From Plutella xylostella (Eukaryota; Arthropoda; Insecta; Lepidoptera; Plutellidae): a stretch of DNA of 64,000 nucleotides. The notes beneath the pieces are model-generated. The model worked only from the letters and a program-made list of their open reading frames with translations, ran no database searches and had not been told where the DNA came from. The number at the start of each line of letters is the position of its first letter. Position 1 is the stretch's first letter. The stretch covers positions 310,001 to 374,000 of the forward strand of contig NC_063987.1 in assembly GCF_932276165.1 (NCBI RefSeq), written 5' to 3'. The translations under genes were made by a program, and so were the position numbers. Positions 33,532 through 46,200 of this stretch are shown here, one piece after another.

Positions 33532-36185
33532 AAAAAATATAGAATTAGAGGTTATATTCATTGTTAGGTGCAATTAGGCCTAACGTGACCCGCAGTGAGC
33601 CACTGGTATCAATAAGTATCTTCTCTATGATGTGGTTAGGAATGTTGACATCATAACTAGAAGATATTGTGATAATATATGACGTGGTATTATTAAACTG
33701 GATATTAAAGTTAATCCTCACCCAGCTCCTCGTAAGCCTCACCATAAAAATCTGAAATATATTGAAAATCTGTATAATAGAGGAATAAACGCTAAATATT
33801 GTGACATCGTTTAATGTTGAGACATCGCTTATTAAGTCATAAAAATAACTACCTACCTAAGTAGCTATAGGAGTGTGAATAAGTAGGTTAGTAAGTACCT
33901 ACCTAACTACTAACTAAGTGTGAAAATAACAGTTTATTTTATTATGTTTAAATTATAACTATACGTTTCATAACCAAATGGGTAAGTAGTATTATAGTTT
34001 TTGTACGTATTTAGTTTTTCAACACCATGGTCTTTATAATATTTAGAGTACAATTTTATCAGCGCACAATGCTCCTCTTCTAGGAATTTAGGATTTAAAA
34101 TAATTTCAAAGCTCAACATTACATCATTACTTTCATTACCGATCAAATACAGCCGTTATCACGTCTTTATCTACAGTAAATACCGGTGTGTCTATCTGTA
34201 CATCGCATTATGGCGGTCTTACAGCTAACAGGAAGATAATATATTTATTAAATATGTGATAATAATTATATTTATTAAATAGGTCGTTGAGGCGTGTCTA
34301 TCTGGTTCTAGCGGCACTATCTAGGAGTTGTAATAAGCACGCATTATGGCTCGTAAGTTGTGATGCTTATTGCATCATGTTATCAGCCATCATTTAATAA
34401 TCGATGTGCAAATATTGCACGGTTGATTGCTTGCTTCATTACGCCGAATTTTTCCTGGGCAGGTAATATGTTGCGTATTGTTAGCCATGATAAAAAAGTA
34501 GGGTAACTTTGTACTTTGCCTAATTGTTTTTTACTATAGTTAAATTATGTGATTCAGTCAGATAGAAATCTTAAAATACATCCTCAACTATTCCCCAGTT
34601 TTCTGTAACTCATTATTACCTATTTATTTGTTCTCCATACGTTTTGTTTTTCGAAATCCATAGAAAATATTATAACCATGACACAGTTATTAACCATAAG
34701 TGACACGCACAAAACATTATCGTTTTAATAAAGTTATACGTGAACAATATTGTTACGATAAGGGTAAATGTAATTAGTGTCAGTGTCGATATCAGGCGTG
34801 GTGGCGGATTACTCGCGGCGTGTGGTCATGATCACTGATAACATGGTTACACTATTATCTAATTTTAATCATAAGGTTTTATTATATTAAATGAGAAAAC
34901 ATTCGGTGCAACGGTATTATAACTGTACCTAATTATAGTGCCTTTCTTATGTCGCAATTAGGTAAGTAATTGTAACTAACACATTTAAATTAAAATATCC
35001 AAAATTTTAGAAACTGAACCATGCAATTCTCAGAACCCAAAAACTAGTAAGTATTGCTATGACATTCATAAACTATAAATTTTACAAATAAAATTGTGCA
35101 AACACGGTTGTTTGAATAAAGGCCATTCAGAACCTTAAAAGGTAGAGCCGGCGGCGGCGGAACCGGAAACGGTCTCCCGTCGCGCGGAAATACGTCACAG
35201 CGCACTGAAAGAAGGCTTTGTCACGGAATGTCACGGAGGCTATTGTCAGTATAATGGTCATTGTTGCTGACCGTAGCGTAGGATGTAAAGGTGTGTTACG
35301 TTACTATGCTTACGATTTGCGTATTTTTTTGTTGGTTTGTTTTAAGTTCATTGAGGTAACGGAATCACTAAGTAAACCAACGTCTAAAATTGGTCGTTTG
35401 TAAGATTTAAGCTTATTTTTAAAAAACTACATCGACACTTAATTTTAGTTACCTAGTTATTTGGATAGTCCATAGCTGAACCACTAGCACCGCTTAGTAG
35501 AGTACCTAATAGTTTTATTTTATACCTACTAAACTTATTCGTATCATTTAAATAAACATTGATTGTTAGTGACACCATAGAATCTGTAATTATTATATTT
35601 ATATTCAATATAATTCTGACCTGTTTTCTTGTATAAATAACGAGTTTATTTTTTTTGTTGTATTAAAGAAACGGTTATAAAATTTGCAGGTGGGTTTGTT
35701 TTGCACTTAGTAGCCTATAACAATTCCAATAACTTTTAAACACTTGCCTAATTTCATAAAGTAAGAGAATTTCCCGAACATTAAAATTAGAACTTTCACC
35801 GACGCGACGCGTTGATGTCTTTTATATTGAAAGAACGAGGCCTACGCGCGCCTACGAAAACTTCGTAGTACATTTTACTATGCACCTAGCTATATAAATA
35901 ATTACCTACTTAATATGGTTTAACAAACACAGGTATACAATTGGGTCTTTTAGTGTATGTTTATGATGATTTTTGCTAGTTCGTTGTAAATAACTTGACG
36001 AGTGTTTATAGTAACATTTACTAGTTGAAGAATAGTTTCCCAACGAATAATAACTAAGTGGCTAAAAGTAAATAAGGTGCATAATCTTCAACAGGGGATG
36101 CTTATTTATACTTATTTTAGTTTAAATTACTATCACGATCCTATGATTTATCCTTGAACCTCTGCGAGGCACTAATAAGAAACTT
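33532..36185. other. noncoding stretch, nothing recognised
   Basis: The 5' portion of Nkx6 intron 1, where enhancers would be plausible, but no site can be assigned from the sequence alone. Short frames near 33545, 33934 and 35218 have no recognisable motif. TAGGTACCTACC-type lepidopteran simple sequence occurs near 33850-33910. Confidence 0.4.
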
Positions 36186-36238
36186 TCACCTTTCCGCCCA
36201 ACAAAACCCCTTAAATAACAAAACACTTGAGTACTCAC

Positions 36239-36524
36239 TGGACTGCAGGCGGTCCCGCCACGCCATGGGGTTGGACACGAGCCCCTGGAAGCCGGGCCAG
36301 TAGAGCGGCTTGTGCTGAAGGTAGTGCGCCATGCCGGCCGCGGCCGCCGCCAGGGACAGCCGCGGCGCCAGCAGCCCGCCGCCCGGGGCGCCGCGCGACA
36401 GGATGTGGTCGATGCCGTGCGGGTTGGCGGCCGGCGGCGGCTGCTCCGCCAGCGAGCTCAGCGCGGCCAGCGGCGCGAACCCGCCCTCCAGCCGCGACAC
36501 CGGCGACCCACGCAGCTCCGACAT
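36239..36524 (-). CDS. Nkx6: Nkx6 (HGTX) homeobox transcription factor, coding exon 1
   Basis: First coding exon of the Nkx6 gene. The ATG is at 36524-36522 (MSELRGSPVSRLEGG). An in-frame GTG further upstream is not a likely start. It encodes 95 codons plus one base and ends at CTGCAGTCCA|GTGAGTAC. Visible family features are GIDHILSRG (residues 37-45), the TN/Engrailed-like repressor motif of Nkx6 proteins, and YWPGFQGLVSNPMAW (75-89), a segment conserved in Nkx6 proteins before the homeodomain. Between them lies a glycine/alanine-rich linker. The exon is very GC-rich compared with its surroundings. Joined to exon 2 it gives 158 residues up to homeodomain position 46. Confidence 0.93.
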
Positions 36525-36950
36525 TGTCCACACTACACTTTGATTAAAGTACGAGTTCAGAAACTACCGTGCAATCGCGTTGTCACCATCGTATATGAAT
36601 AGCACAGAGTGAAGCGCGACTGGTCCCGGACGCGACCCGATACCAAATGAAAAGCTCCCCGAAGCTCTCCCGGCAAACACGAAAAAAACCTGAATTGAGA
36701 ACGCCGCCCAGTCAATCTAAACGTTATATTGAAGCCGCCGCCCCCTGTGTGACGCACGTACAGAACTGTTGCCATCTCGCTTTGCCCCGCGTGCGGAGGA
36801 CGGGGACGGAGAGTGTGAGAACAGGAGCGTAAATTGAACGAATGGCTATTTAATGGCGCTTCTTGTCTCTTTATAATTAAGTCGGGTGCAGTTTTTGCGG
36901 TCCCCCCCGCGCCCGCTGCACCGCCCCCTCGCCTGCACAATAATAAGCTC
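36525..36950 (-). promoter_or_regulatory. Nkx6 5' UTR and promoter-proximal region
   Basis: GC-rich DNA directly upstream of the Nkx6 start. On the minus strand TATAAAGA lies at 36875-36868, about 345 bases before the ATG, and a C-rich block (CCCCCCCGCGCCCGCTG on the plus strand) lies at about 36902-36920. If the TATA-like site is used, transcription would begin near 36840 and leave a 5' UTR of about 315 bases. This is positional inference. No initiator motif is clear, and an extra 5' noncoding exon cannot be excluded. Confidence 0.35.
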
Positions 36951-39820
36951 ACACGCGAATGGGAGTATATTTTTAAGATCTATTATGATCTCTAGTCGCG
37001 TAATTTATGTGACAAATAACCTATTAATTGTCATTATTAGCCGGAAGTTGAATGGTTTTGCAACGGTTTTGGGACATCAAAAGTGTTAAGTGTAGATTTT
37101 GATTTGGTTTGCTTGGTGAGGGGTTTAAGAAAAAAAATTATGTCTCTACGTTACGCTTTTACCTCATGATCTGAAAGAAATTAAGTTTTACATACGCCAT
37201 CATGATTTTTATTAATATGATTTATTCTTATTAAATTTTATATTTGGCGGTAGTTCAATTATCTATTAATAGATAAGTTTATAAAGTAGATATGCCTACC
37301 TATCTAGGTATATAATACCTAATGATTATTGTAGGAACAATAATCCAGTAAGTAGGTAAATACCTGATATTCAATTCAATTCATTTATAGATATACAATA
37401 TATATTGATTAGATGGAATCTTTTACTATACAAAGTTACCTAACCTACCAATCTGCATTTCATTTTGATAAAGCACACTAAACATTACATAACCAAATTA
37501 GACGAACGGGCATTATCTACCTCTACCTACTTAGTTGAACTACCCTGACTACCCCTGCACCGGATGTGACTACAATGCCCCCTCTTCACTCATTCAGCTC
37601 CACATCCGTAGTCGGGCTTTTTGGAACACCTTTTATATGCTCTCCTTTATTGTAGAAGCAGTTTATATTGCCGGATTGCCGCCCAATCTGTTATATTATT
37701 ATTGAGCTTTTGTTAAGGACGTGATGGATAGTTTATTAGCCAACATTAGCCGAAATTTATTTTTAATCAATGAAAATATCATGGGTTTATTTCTCAAAAA
37801 TGCATCTTAATAGGTAGGTAAGTATATTTTGATTTCATTCAATCTGGTTGTTCTACAACTTTTGAAAGATATCTAATATGTTTGTGATAAATGAAATTAG
37901 GAAACAAAGCATATTTTTTCTGGGTTGGTACAAGAGAACTATGGACTATTTTGTTCTGATTGTAGCTACCTCAGAAATAGGGTAACCTAGATAGGTCTAG
38001 GTTACCTACTGACTGATACAATCCCATACAAACCGGGTATCTCTTTGGTTATGTATGAAATGATTGATTTATAATAGCGATGGAAGTGGCTGTCGGTTTA
38101 TAACGAGCGAGGCCGCGGTAAGCAGCATAGCTATAAAACCATTAGTGATCATAATATCACTATTCAGAAGGGTGTTTCATCACAATGGTTATTTTAAAGC
38201 AGTTTAAAGTATTTTTTTCAAAACTTTATATTGACATAAAAAAAAACTCCAGCAGTGTTGTACTTAAATTGATACATAGGACCTATAGCAGGAAGTTTTA
38301 ACCCTTAACAATATAAATTTTAAATATAACATGCAATGATGCAACAACAAATTTTTGGTAACACAAATAATTATAAGTAATTACAAACTGTGATGTATTT
38401 GAGTACCTAGGTAGGTATGTTCGGTACATTAAGATCTTCAGATAAAGAACTAATAAAAGTTCACGGACTGTAATTTCGGTAAAAAACAAAGCAATTTTTA
38501 CTCGATTGGTGTGATACTGCATGTGTGACACCGATATAAGTATTTATTGTGACACATGCAATCTCCGTTTGCGCGAAACTTCATAAAAACTACATTTCAG
38601 ATGTCAAAAATCGACTGCACGAGTGAACGAGAAGTAAAATGCGAGTGAAGGAGATAGAAAGACGATACATTGCCCTGATTGGCCGGCGACAGTGTGGCCC
38701 CGCCCACTCCCCGCTTTGTTCTCTTGTACTGAAATTTCAGATGATTTTCAGGCGTTGAGAGGAGCGGATCTCCTCGTGTTGTTGTTAGTATGAAAGTTTC
38801 AGGCGCTCCGATTGTTTCACTAACTTTCGGATGATGCGTGCAGGTTTAGGTTTTTATCTCATTATTTTCTAATAGGTAATCGGTAGACTAAGTTGAAAAC
38901 TTGTGAATAGTAATAATAATTAAATTATTTCAGTATTGAACTATAATTGCTGATATAAAATTATGTCGATACAATCGATAAATATGAATACTTACATAAA
39001 ATAATATCCAAACCTAAAGTAAGAAATCTTATAAGATTTTAATCTGAAAGAAATAATAAGTTATATGCATTCAATATACTGCAGATTTGTAACAAAATCT
39101 ATACATATAATTCGTCATTTACTATAGGTTCCTAAGCAGTTTCCAAGCTAGGCTGTCTTAAAATTGCAAGGCAGAACCTAAGTTATATTTTTTTAACTCA
39201 CTTTAATAACATGACATAAACTTTAATATGATCAGCTACATAAACAAAAGTTTGATGAAATCATCAGCTGCTAAACGGCCTCGCAATTACAAAAGTCAAC
39301 TAGTTAATCGCTTAAACGAGCCTAAACCGATCCCCCCTATGAGCAGTTAATTTTTAATCTCATCGCGACTGTCGGTAAATCAATCCCATAATTCAATATT
39401 ATAAACAAACTGCAGCGAAGCGGCGCAGGGGGACCCTAAATACATTATTTGGGGATCCGTTACGGACCATTCTTAGCATGACCCTGTGAATTGGGCCTGC
39501 TTGGGTTGGTGGGTATTTAAGTATTTTAACCGACTTTAAAAAAATTTGGTTCTCAATTCGTCTGAATTATTTTAAGCTTTTGACAGCGTGACGTAAAGAG
39601 ACTGGGACAGATAATATCAAACCAAAAACTGAAATGAACAATACTAAAATGTTTTTGTCATATATAATTCTAGGTAGTAACTATAGGTATAAAACACGTT
39701 TTGCAGGAATAGTAAGTAAGTAAGCTAAGGACAGATATATGTTTTTAAATATATGATAGGTTTCTGCAGACATAAAATGATAAATTCAAATAAAAAATAT
39801 GGGCGTGATGTTAAATTATT
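36951..39820. other. intergenic stretch upstream of Nkx6
   Basis: No exon or bounded repeat was recognised. TAGGTACCTA-type simple sequence occurs near 37280-37360. A GC-richer patch is at 38630-38770. Confidence 0.4.
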
Positions 39821-39904
39821 ATACACTCACGAGCAATATAAAAGTTCCAGTGAAATATGAAACGTCAATGGCAGGTAGAACTTTTTAATTGCACGTGAGT
39901 GTAT
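39821..39904. repeat. small TIR repeat (MITE-like)
   Basis: ATACACTCACG at the left pairs with CGTGAGTGTAT at the right. Inner AAAAGTTCC…AGAACTTTTT also pair. It is 84 bp and noncoding. Confidence 0.6.
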
Positions 39905-41309
39905 TTAACAGTAAGGTCCAACCCCAGTCCCAGTGGGTCCCGCACCGCAGGCCCGCTGCAATAATCGCATTATTCCACTCGATTCACCAGCACATTACAC
40001 TAATGAAACTCACTCGATTACTAAACGCACTCCATACTACTTTATACCATCGATGACATCGCGGCCCTGCGGTGATACACTTTCAAATACTATTAGGTAC
40101 TGTTTCAACTTGAATTTGGATTAAAATAAATGATTTTATAACTCGGACGATAATGGAGTGCGCCAAATTGAAATTAAAAGATAATTGATGAATGATATGT
40201 TACCAAGTTAAGCTTAAATGGTATTGCTTTTTTTCTAAGGTTAGAAGGTAAGAAATGTTGTTTAGGATGAATTAACTCTAATTTCATTCAGCAGGTTATA
40301 ATTATAATGCCTACCTGCTATTGTAAATTTGTCTTATATTCTTTCCTGACATGGAAGAACCGCTATTATCTACAGTAGGTACCTATGTACCTAGTACACT
40401 TGAATGTATCTATCGGTACTGTTTAACTGGTCACCCTACTATATTATTCACATAATAGAAAAGTAGATTAACCTGTGTAATATTTCCTAAATCAAGCCAA
40501 CTATTCCCGCACACACTAGCAGGTATAATCTACTATAGTAGTGGCAATAATATCAGTTCCAGCTGTAAACTGCAAGTGCAGGTGTCGGCAGTAAACAGCG
40601 CTGGAGGCGGAGGTGCCGATGAGCTAGTGAGGGGACCACCTGGGAGCTAGTGATGTCGATAGAGCAGCACTTTTGCTTTTAAGGAAAAACGGGTTAGAGA
40701 GGCCAAGCGATGCTCACCACCTCACCAGTCTACAATTAGTGGCGGATAAAAATGAGAAAACAGATTTTGGTGAGATGAGCACCTCTAGATTGTTATAGTG
40801 TTTACGATCTACCACCGACACCGGCATGTGCCTGTTAGCTGTTTTAATTATTGACTGGTCCATCAGTGAGTGAATTAGATATGATGTCCTGGGTTTTATA
40901 GGCCAGTCAATTCGACATCGATAAACAAGCCCCAAAGGGATCTTATCGACAACATTCTCAAGGAGTTCCATCCCCTCCCTATTCCCACCTTCCACCGCCA
41001 TCGTGTTAATAATAGAATTAAAAACAATAAATTGTCGCGCCCAAATAAAATCGGCAAGTTCGCGATTAAAAAAGTTTTTACACCTTATTTTGTTTATTAT
41101 ATTTTTTCGACTTTTATTAGTTTGGAAGTTAAAGGTGTTTTTGTTTGTAATTACTGCGCCGTGGATGGCTTAGCAATTATAAGTTTGGGCTGAATTCCGT
41201 AAATTAATTGTTGTAAATAAACAATCTCAGTTCCGGAATACGACTAAAGTATTTTTAACTTCATAGGCAATGGGTAAAATTATTTGGGAAAAGTGTTTTA
41301 TTAAGTTAC
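39905..41309. other. intergenic stretch, no gene recognised
   Basis: A 95-codon minus-strand frame (40714-41001, starting MAVEGGNREGMELLENVVDK, ACGATGG context) is the longest here, but it matches no family I know and has no splice or UTR support. Nothing else was seen. Confidence 0.35.
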
Positions 41310-41485
41310 CTACTAACTAATGGCGTGACGGATGACGAGACGACCGGATATCGCAATGCCGAGTAACTGTAACTTTTGTGCTGCAGGTCCCGGGTTCTTT
41401 CCCAGCTGTGGCAGATAGATTTTTTCTCGGTTTGTGTTGTTAAGTTGTTTAGGAAGAGGCCTATGTCCAACAGTGGACTGTTTAT
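41310..41485 (+). repeat. composite decayed repeat with LINE 3' end
   Basis: GGAAGAGGCCTATGTCCAAC, then AGTGGACTG at 41451-41479, is the 3' terminus of the LINE family seen at 12890. The upstream part contains TCCCGGGTTCTTTCCCAGCT, resembling a degraded SINE or LINE body. Confidence 0.5.
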
Positions 41486-43149
41486 ACTTTGTGTATGTAC
41501 CTACGTGTGTTTTTACCACGTAGTAGAAGAAGCTTCTCGGTATGACCTGCAGTGAATGATTACTGGCTATTCAAAACTGTGTAGTAGTTAAGTAATTACT
41601 AAAATCTAATCCCAGTAGAATGATAGCAAACCCAAATGAATACCCAAAGTTGCGACCGCATCGCGAAAGTAAATCAAAATAATGGTAATAGTGATAATAA
41701 AGTAGGTAGTTTAGAAGCTAAAGGCTTAATGAGTCGCGCAGTTAGACAACAAACACAGACACTAACAATGCAACTACTCGCATTAACCGACCGCGCGGCA
41801 CTGGACTAATGATTCTAACTACTGGAGCGAGGGCCGGACATACACCGTCAGTTTTTGCTCAGGTCTAGAACTGTGGTCTATTCCCCTGTCTTGTCTCCGT
41901 AGCATCAGGGTTTAGCACCTCAAATATTACATTAGTATTCTATCACGATAGCATATAAATTTTGAAGTATAAAATATGATTGCAGTGGATCAGCTATCCT
42001 TAAAATAAAATACTTAAACCATGATTATGAAAAATAAAAGGCCCATGCTTTGATGTACATCATGTGTGATGTGAAAACACCAGTCTTACGTTTACAGATT
42101 TAAATTAGGTACTTACTAAAATTGAAATATGGTTTACAGCCTGTGTTGGTATATCAGCCCTGCAAGATTAAACTGATTTGAATTTTAACTGACTGACTTG
42201 AAGATTTTCAGTAAGTATAAACTGATCGTGTAGGCACGGCGCTAAGTCCAACCATACTGTGAGTGTGAGCCCGCGTTATTGCTGTTCACTTGTTGTTGTG
42301 TCGTATCATACTACTTGTATCGTGTGTGTCATTCCACCGCCATTCCAAGCTGAATTCGTATTCGTATTAGACATTCACTAACTTATGTTTCTCATCGTTT
42401 GCTGGACCAATTATCATTTTGGGACTTGGCGGTTTTTGATTTTATGGATAAGTAATATTAGAAAATTAGCTTAATTTTGTTTTTCCACATTTTATCTCAT
42501 GCATTTTTGCCGTTTATATCTACTTACTAAAATTTTACGAATTTAAAAAAGCCGTATAACAAATTGGTTCAGAATGAGCCCCTGAGTCACCTCCTTTTGC
42601 CTCCTGTAGAAACACTGTCTAGAAAAATAATAATAAGGTAAGCCTTGTTATCACGTAAGTGGCTGTAAATATTAATTTAACGAATTAGCTGTAAACTAGA
42701 GTGAACAGTTCAATAGCGTAGATGGAATCTGCTAAAGTGGCGCCACCACAAGCCGCCTGCGGTTTGGCCACCTCTCTACTTCACTAGATGTTACTTACAG
42801 ATTTAAATCATTATTAGCTAAGTTGGATATGTTTGTAGACTGAGTGCCAATTTTTTTGAAAATCGGAATTGCTTTAGCGTGACTTTGTTTTTCAAAAAGA
42901 TTAAATACGTAGGTATTTTTATCTTAAATTCCTATTCAGACTGCCTTTCCTCCAAAGATGTGATATGTACTTAGCTATACTGTGCGATGATGTGAAAGAA
43001 ATCCGTTCCCATGAGTGCTATGCCATGTGAACCAATAAATATGACATGTGTAGATATCAAACGCATAGCAAACCTTGTTGGATAACTAGGCACCTTAATA
43101 CGGATTATTTTGATCATAGTAACTAACTAACTAGGTTAAGAAGCTAGTT
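41486..43149. other. intergenic stretch, nothing recognised
   Basis: No exon, RNA gene or bounded repeat was seen. Confidence 0.4.
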
Positions 43150-43245
43150 AATAAATTTTAGCATTAAGTCCACCTGATTGTACATAATTACATATGTATA
43201 TTGTGCAATAAAAGAATAAAATAATAATAATAATAATAATAAATA
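43150..43245 (+). repeat. CR1/jockey-like LINE 3' end with (TAA)n tail
   Basis: TTTTAGCATTAAGTCCACCT, then GTGCAATAAAAGAATAAAAT and (AATA/TAA)n at 43221-43243. This is the same 3' end type as the LINE relic at 22577-23130. Confidence 0.65.
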
Positions 43246-46200
43246 TAATAAGTATACTTATGACGTATTCCAAGATTTTAAATAAGTACCTACCTACTTA
43301 AGTATTTCCGATATCCAAACAAGCCCAAGTAGAATGCCAATTCCCGCGTGAGCGGCAAAAACGCGGCTAATGCGATCTCGCGCCAAACTCTACATAAAAA
43401 CAATAAAATCTCTAAAAGCTCTGTTTCCTATTGAGACAGAAATGGCTAATGTAGTATGCACTTAGTGAGGGAGCGAGAGGGGTGAGGAAAGAGGCGGGGG
43501 GAGCGGGACAGCGATGAGCTAAAGAACTAATGTGAATAAGTGTTGAAAGCCGATCGGGTAGAGCGAGGAAGCGCTCAGAATGGTCAGTGCAGTCCTGGAT
43601 AGTAGAGAAGAAATCTGAAAGCTTTTTCACTGATCCATAGAGTAACGTCACGAATCTTGCACCTAAACCGTACCGTAGAAAATAAAGGTGACTCACAAGC
43701 ACATAACTATGATGCAGTTTTTGTGTCACACAAGTCTCGCTGAAATAGGCAAATCTCAATTTTAAAATAGAGACCAAAAACCCAAAAAAATACAACGATA
43801 CCAAAGGTTAGACACGATGCTAAACGCTGGCCTCCATCCGCCTTATAAATGTGTCATGTTTTTGTTTTCATAACCTAAAAATGTATCCATACAAGACCTG
43901 TCTGCTACATTACCAAGTGCATCGCACACATACCTATTAGTCGAATCCTCACATAGGCCAGTAGACGTGTGTGCGGTGAGTGACTTACTGCGGCTCTCAG
44001 CCCTGACTTACGACACTCTGTGGTGGGATACTGCTAGGGGTCGTACTCTGGACTCACGACTGGATATAGGTAAGGTAGGAAAAAAGTCAAATGTTTTTAT
44101 TCTTCTATACACTTGGGCTAACATTGACTATTGATGCTAAAAAACTTGACAAGTTTTGAAAAATATTTCCTTTTTTCGTTAGTAATATTCTGATGCACTG
44201 TTGTAAATTTACTTGAATAACGAAGATCTTTTCCGTTTAGGAGTAATTTGGTGCTATTTTCACCGGAACTTGTTCATTGCTCGTCAGTGTAACTATGATG
44301 GAATTTCTATAGTATTTCTATTATAACCTACCCTACCCAGTGTAGTGGACGATTTACGGTGTACTGTGTGTTTGCTTGATTACTATTTTCAGTAATTAGT
44401 CAGGTTCCCAGTGTACCCCCGCAGGTAGTGGTGGCGTCTCCAGCTAATGAAGAGCTACGCGCGTCGGGGCTGCGGCTTGGAGCGTCTCTGCCGAACACTC
44501 ACGGGGAAGTATGCGCCAAAATATGTTTTTACCGCGCGGCTGAAAATAAGGGGTTGTAGGATTGGTGTTAACGTTTCTGAAATTTCAAAAACGGAATGTT
44601 ACGGAATATTGTTTATTGTTGAATTATGCCTATAGTTCACATTGTGTGACAGTAGCTGTATGAGATTTAAGGATTTGCATTGGATACATATTTTCAGCGA
44701 CACCCTGATTACAGGATAATTTAATTTATTTGGGGGTAGATACAATTTCTAGCTCAAAAATTACAATCTAAAAAGTTTTTTATCATTAGAACAAATACAT
44801 TACTTAAATTAAATAATATTTTTTACGAATCACGCCATTAATTCTCATTACACTGGATAATCAAATCATAACCCTTTCAACGAATTAAAAAAACAATCAA
44901 CTTTTTTCCAACTTAAAAAATAGTCGCATAGACTTTGTCGATGGCCGGAGAGGACACTAAATCCGTCCAGAAACGACATAACTCATAACGAACAAAAACA
45001 CCTCATCTACAAATGGAACAGAAATAAGTTCCAATTCTTCGATTCCAATTTCTGAACCGCTCCGTTCCGATATTTATTGCAGATCCCGAATTAATCTTTA
45101 ATTCTCCGCTTCGAGTTTTAAAACGCGCTTATGAGTTTTCTGTATGAAAGCATTTCGAAGCTTATGTCTTGAGGGGTAGAGTATGGATTGTATCGGCAGG
45201 TTTCGGAGGGCAGCAGTAAAAGTGGGAAATATTTATGATCTTTGAAAGGAAATTCTTTCTAAATGTTTGCATTTATGAAAATATGGTGGAATGAATGGCG
45301 TACAGGGTGTGTTTATGTAGTTAGGCGGATTAGCTGATGCGATTGTTTCTGCACCCTCGAGCTCATGCTGTAGATATTGGATATTTGCTCTTACTTTGTA
45401 ACTTATTGACGTTCTAATTTTGTTTGTGGTAACTAGTTAAGTACACTCGCGGCAAATTGATCAAACAAATTGAAGACTGGACTGAACACGCCAAAGTTTA
45501 CTAGTTTTCATGATAGCTCCTAGCTTATGAAAAAGCATGGTTTTCATACTTGTACAGTCGCCGACTAGTGTTAATGTAAAGTGTTAGTCTGTTGTATGTG
45601 CGTCAAGAGAGTACTTGATAGTGTCGTGTGTTTGTATGATAACCGGCTGACTGTACGGAGATACAATTACGTGAGGGTGAGGAGGTGGCCCTAATGTTCC
45701 GGTGTGCCTAACACCCTACAACCTAATGAGCCTAAGTCCCTAATTCCCTACAACCCTAGCCCTACACATAATTGTGTGATATATACATATATAAATAGGT
45801 ACAGGATGTCCGCGCCAGGCGACCTAAGGCAACAGACGGAAAGTGGGAAGGAAAAAGGGATGTGCACGGCGTGCAATGTGCACAGGATAGGTTTTTTCAC
45901 TGCCAATCACGCAGACTCACGTGACCGATTAAGGCTAAGGTGTCTTTGCCACAGTGAAGGATAAGGGTGAGGATGGACTCCCGCAACAGACAAGTAAAAC
46001 CCGACTGCTAGTGGAAGACAAATTTATTTACAAAAAACCTAGCTATTTATACTAATTCATTTAACACACACATTCACATAAATGTCTTTGTATGATGTCC
46101 GTGTATTACGGCGCGTCAGCGGAATCTTAGTAGGTCGCGTGCCCAGCATCTGTAGTGCTGAGCAACCATGTTCAAGGTTCATCTGAACAATACTTATGAG

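Larger units (their letters stand above)
19161..36238 (-). other. Nkx6 intron 1 (17.1 kb)
   Basis: Bounded by the donor CCA|GTGAGTAC at 36238 and the acceptor CCGCCCACAG at 19161. The phases of the flanking exons agree (phase 1). It contains a complete SINE, LINE relics, a hAT element and several small repeats listed separately. No other exon was recognised inside it. Confidence 0.85.

Noticed and set aside
36227..36602. Overlapping frames in several phases over Nkx6 exon 1
   Set aside because: They are stop-poor shadows of the GC-rich exon. Only the frame beginning MSELRG has Nkx6 motifs and a matching splice phase.
40714..41001. 95-codon minus-strand frame starting MAVEGGNREG
   Set aside because: Reasonable start context, but no recognisable domain, no splice or UTR support, and a length that can arise by chance.
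43412..43804. 130-codon minus-strand frame
   Set aside because: The composition is low in recognisable structure, the apparent start is not a convincing ATG, and the GC-skewed antisense sequence explains the absence of stops.
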